Made by a program: the position numbers and the translations under genes. DNA of 36,609 nucleotides from Ruminococcus sp. Lineage in GTDB: Bacteria; Bacillota; Clostridia; Oscillospirales; Ruminococcaceae. This document shows positions 34,044 to 36,609 of this stretch, piece after piece. The DNA is taken from NCBI GenBank assembly GCA_030533265.1, contig JAUNJM010000008.1:1-36609 (forward strand). Reading direction: 5' to 3'. The notes under the pieces are model-generated. The model was not told where the DNA came from. It searched no databases and saw only the letters and a list, made by a program, of their open reading frames with translations. Positions within the stretch are counted from its first letter, which is position 1, and each line of letters starts with the position of its first letter.

Positions 34044-35288
34044 ATGTGGAATCGTAGAGAATTAAAGAAAAATGCAAAATATTCCTTGAAACTGAATTAT
34101 ATAGCGTGTATTGCAGTCTGCTTTATTATGGTTTTTATTGCGGGAGAGTATCAGAGCACGGTGCAGTTTATTCTCAAATATGACACGAGAAATGTTGTAA
34201 ACCTAAAATATGATGCCGAACAGAAAGCGAGAATTGTTGGTGAGATTGAAGCTCTTTGCGGTGGTGACCTTACGAATGTTGATGAAAAGACACTTGAGAG
34301 CGCTATCGGAAGTGTGTCGGATGAGTATAACATACATAACAAGAGAGCTTTAAGGTCATGGGTTCAGATTTATAAGCAAAAGGGAGTTTCGGCACTCAAT
34401 TTTAAGGAAGTTACTTTATTTGGGATAGCAGGTGAAACTTCAAACTGGAAAACCATTACTCGGACGCTTGAAATGTTAGGCTCTGATAAGGTGAAAATCA
34501 ATAAAAATATAAATCTTACAGAAGAACAGTTTGCCTACTTTTTTGACCTTGCAACAAAGAAGATATTCTCAGAGCTGGGTGTTGTATGCTATCTTTTCAG
34601 GTTGTTTACTAATAAGGATACAGTCAGGGTGCTGATATATTTTGTCTGTGCATTGCTGAGTCTTTTGGTGACAATTTTTGTTGCAGCACCACTTATAGTC
34701 GGAGAGAGAAGATTTTTCCTCGAAAACCGTACCTATCATGGAACAAAGATAGGACGTATCGGATTTCTGTTCAAGGCAAGATATTTTAAGCCTACATTCA
34801 TAATGCTTTTGCGTAATGTTTATATGATGCTCTGGTTGTTTACAATCGTTGGTGGGATAATCAAGTTTTATGAATACGAGATGGTACCGTTCATACTGGC
34901 TGAGAATCCGAGTATTGACAGAAAAAAAGTTTTCAGTCTTTCAAAACAGCTTATGAAGGGTAACAAGTGGAACAGTTTTGTTATTGATATATCTTTTTAT
35001 CCTTTTGTTATTGTCACAGCACTTGTTTCGGCAGGAATTGCAGCAATTATATTCGGTTTTGCTTTTAATGTAGTTCTTGTGACTGAAATATGTTCAGGAA
35101 TTGTCATGGCACTGTTTTTGAATCCATACAGGACGGCTACAAAAGCAGAGCTTTATATTGCTTTGAGAAAAGAGGCAATAAAAAGCAACTATGAGTTCAG
35201 TGAAGAACTGAAAGATGAATATCTTGACCTTGATTTGCTTGAAGAAAAAATAGGTAGTTTGGAAAAAACCACAGAGCCTGCAAAATAA
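34044..35288 (+). CDS. DUF975-type multi-span membrane protein
   Basis: The N-terminal WNRRELKKNAKYSLKLNYIAC is the usual opening of DUF975 proteins (helix then first membrane span). A long polar region (~55-190) sits between span 1 and the rest, longer than in typical family members. Spans then occur near 197-220, 255-280, and 312-360. The family phrase MVPFILAENPSIDRKKVFSLSKQLMKGNKWN is clear (about residues 286-316; only parts quoted as motif guidance). ATG 34044 follows GGAAG (34032-34036); an upstream TTG at 34023 is less likely. It stands alone behind a perfect promoter. The function of DUF975 proteins is not known. Confidence 0.78.
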   Translation: MWNRRELKKNAKYSLKLNYIACIAVCFIMVFIAGEYQSTVQFILKYDTRNVVNLKYDAEQKARIVGEIEALCGGDLTNVDEKTLESAIGSVSDEYNIHNKRALRSWVQIYKQKGVSALNFKEVTLFGIAGETSNWKTITRTLEMLGSDKVKINKNINLTEEQFAYFFDLATKKIFSELGVVCYLFRLFTNKDTVRVLIYFVCALLSLLVTIFVAAPLIVGERRFFLENRTYHGTKIGRIGFLFKARYFKPTFIMLLRNVYMMLWLFTIVGGIIKFYEYEMVPFILAENPSIDRKKVFSLSKQLMKGNKWNSFVIDISFYPFVIVTALVSAGIAAIIFGFAFNVVLVTEICSGIVMALFLNPYRTATKAELYIALRKEAIKSNYEFSEELKDEYLDLDLLEEKIGSLEKTTEPAK

Positions 35289-35316
35289 AAAGGATAGCGT
35301 TTGCTATCCTTTGAAG
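35285..35316. terminator. Bidirectional terminator between convergent genes
   Basis: AAAGGATAGC (35289-35298) and GCTATCCTTT (35303-35312) form a perfect 10-bp stem with a GTTT loop. A-rich and T-rich flanks suit both directions. The stop codon of the minus-strand gene (35304-35306) lies in the stem and that of the plus-strand gene (35286-35288) just before it. Confidence 0.8.
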
Positions 35317-36494
35317 TGTATATTTATTTCACATATTTCACTATTCGTACCGACTCTCATGAAGGGGCCAAAAACTCCGACACCCGATGTTACAATCGAG
35401 TACATATTATCTTTTTTCTTCACACCATATGGGTTTTCCCACATGAGGTTTGTGATAATATTACCAGGAAAGAGCTGACCGTCATGTGTGTGTCCTGAAA
35501 GTACGATGTCAGCACCAGCATCAGCAGTTTCCTGTAGTTCGGATGGTTCGTGAGCGACAAAGATTATCGGCTTTGACTTGTCCAGATCTTTGGTAAGCTC
35601 GTCTGCTGAAAGACGTTTTCCGTCATCAGTTGATGGCTTTATGCCATCTCTTCGTCCAACTATATAGAACTCGTTGTTAATCATAATTGTTTCATCACGG
35701 AGCAGAGTCACACCTGATTTTTCAAGAAAATCATTCATTTCTTTGCTGTTGATTTTTTCAGAATTTGTGTCGAACGTAAATCCGACAAGAAGATTTTCTT
35801 CAATATCGTGGTTGCCGTAGGTTGCATAGGCTCCGTACTTGCTTTTAAGTGAACGGAGCTGTTTGATGATTTCATCGGGATCATCAAGACTTCTTGAGCT
35901 GTTGTCGAAAATATCTCCTGCGAGAATGATAATATCAGGACTAAGAGCATTGATTTTTTCAACCATGTTAGTAATATGCTTTGCACCTATCGAATAGCCC
36001 ATATGCAGATCGGCAACGAGGGCAATTTTCAGATCTTTTGTATCACCACAGTATTTTGCTATGTTAATGTCATAGGTTTTAACCTTGATGTTTCTTGCGT
36101 TATAGAAGCCGTATGTACAAATCGTTGACAAGAAAACAGCAGTTACTGTACCTATAACAACAAGTGCTCTTGGAGTAAACAGGAAACTGTTTTTGAGTCT
36201 TGTGTGTTTGAGAATGAATCTTGTGAGGTCTATTATTGACACGGCGACAATCATATAAAGCATGATTCCGAGCCAGTATGTAGAAAGACGTCGTATCTGT
36301 ATTGTAAACCAGCATTTTGGAAGTAGATTTGCAAACAGTGGTGAAACAAGGCAGATGGTATAAACTATGCTGAAAGGTATTTTGAATCTTTTAGCGTTAA
36401 GTGGTTTTGCAAAAGAGGATGTCCAGTGAAAAACTCTGAACATCAGATAACCACCTGCAACGAGATAAAATGGGAAAAGAAAAAGAAAAATCAT
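35304..36494 (-). CDS. Membrane-anchored metallophosphoesterase (YkuE-like)
   Basis: About four membrane spans (residues 1-20, 40-60, 72-92 and 108-128) come before a calcineurin-like phosphoesterase domain. All metal-binding motifs are intact: DLHMGYS, GDIFDN, GNHD, VAHEP and GHTHDGQ. The layout is that of YkuE/YaeI-type membrane phosphoesterases, some of which act on lipid-linked intermediates such as UDP-diacylglucosamine. The start at 36494 has GGAGG (minus strand) just upstream. Its first nine codons and ribosome site are repeated 88 bp further upstream. The substrate is unknown. Confidence 0.88.
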   Translation of the reverse strand: MIFLFLFPFYLVAGGYLMFRVFHWTSSFAKPLNAKRFKIPFSIVYTICLVSPLFANLLPKCWFTIQIRRLSTYWLGIMLYMIVAVSIIDLTRFILKHTRLKNSFLFTPRALVVIGTVTAVFLSTICTYGFYNARNIKVKTYDINIAKYCGDTKDLKIALVADLHMGYSIGAKHITNMVEKINALSPDIIILAGDIFDNSSRSLDDPDEIIKQLRSLKSKYGAYATYGNHDIEENLLVGFTFDTNSEKINSKEMNDFLEKSGVTLLRDETIMINNEFYIVGRRDGIKPSTDDGKRLSADELTKDLDKSKPIIFVAHEPSELQETADAGADIVLSGHTHDGQLFPGNIITNLMWENPYGVKKKDNMYSIVTSGVGVFGPFMRVGTNSEICEINIHFKG

Positions 36495-36609
36495 GACATT
36501 ACCTCCGATTAAGTATTCTTATTATACATCAGATCGGAGATATTTACAACAATAAAAATGGGAAAAGAAAAAGAAAAATCATGACATTACCTCCGATTAA
36601 GTATTCTTA
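36467..36609. repeat. 55-bp direct repeat at the window end (period 88 bp)
   Basis: The 55 bases at 36467-36521 recur exactly at 36555-36609, the last base of the window. Each copy holds the minus-strand ribosome site, the ATG and the first codons of the phosphoesterase. The 33 bases between contain its likely promoter. Confidence 0.92.
36521..36549 (-). promoter_or_regulatory. Promoter of the metallophosphoesterase gene
   Basis: On the minus strand, TTGTAA (36549-36544), 17 bases, TATAAT (36526-36521), 26 bases before the ATG. Most of it lies in the spacer between the two repeat copies. Confidence 0.6.

Overview
The window reads as a low-GC, Gram-positive Clostridia chromosome segment, most like Ruminococcus/Oscillospiraceae. 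The grounds are the gene order rimP-nusA-rnpM-ylxQ-infB-...-rbfA-nrnA-truB-ribF, teichoic-acid-type polymer genes (TarI/TagB/LicD families), lipoproteins with Gram-positive lipoboxes, and strong AGGAGG ribosome binding sites. The genus is inferred from gene content and protein style, not from a database search. Both ends look like sequence ends: the first gene is open at the left edge, and the last 55 bases repeat a block found 88 bp earlier.

Region 1 (1-~4560) is the right end of a prophage: tail/receptor-type proteins, a small holin-like membrane protein, a CHAP endolysin, a D12-class adenine methyltransferase and a Cro/C1-type regulator. It ends inside hflX. Only the 3' part of hflX (GTPase domain and C-terminus) remains, fused in frame to about ten phage-derived codons, so the prophage appears to have interrupted the gene.

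Region 2 (5317-15574) begins with two tRNA-Ser genes (anticodons GCT and TGA, minus strand), followed by cell-envelope genes. These are an acyltransferase, an internally deleted acyltransferase pseudogene and a CDP-glycerol-type phosphotransferase on the plus strand. Convergent to them is a minus-strand operon, licD-like -> IspD/TarI-like cytidylyltransferase -> TagB-like phosphotransferase -> extended SDR, with a near-consensus promoter. Next is a second minus-strand operon, alanine racemase -> zinc-ribbon membrane protein -> lipoprotein; the last two carry what look like homologous extracytoplasmic domains.

Region 3 (15600-28540) is on the plus strand. It has a YpsA/SLOG-type protein, a degenerate LytR-CpsA-Psr-like protein with a PII-like partner, and then the translation/RNA operon rimP-nusA-rnpM-ylxQ-infB-[SGNH-like lipoprotein]-rbfA-nrnA-truB-ribF followed by gltX. 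A consensus promoter and a hairpin leader precede rimP. The lipoprotein between infB and rbfA is an unexpected insertion and seems to have lost catalytic residues.

Region 4 (28616-36609) holds a Gld-like ABC exporter cluster (ATPase, permease, GldG-like protein, DUF4340 protein), a 94-residue orphan, a DUF975-type membrane protein with a perfect TTGACA-N17-TATAAT promoter, and a convergent membrane-anchored metallophosphoesterase. The start region of the phosphoesterase is duplicated at the sequence end.

No CRISPR array, transposase, rRNA gene or origin was seen. The most interesting points are the hflX interruption, the degenerate SGNH lipoprotein in the translation operon, the LCP-like/PII-like pair, the unexplained N-terminal domain on the LicD protein, and the paired domains downstream of alr.
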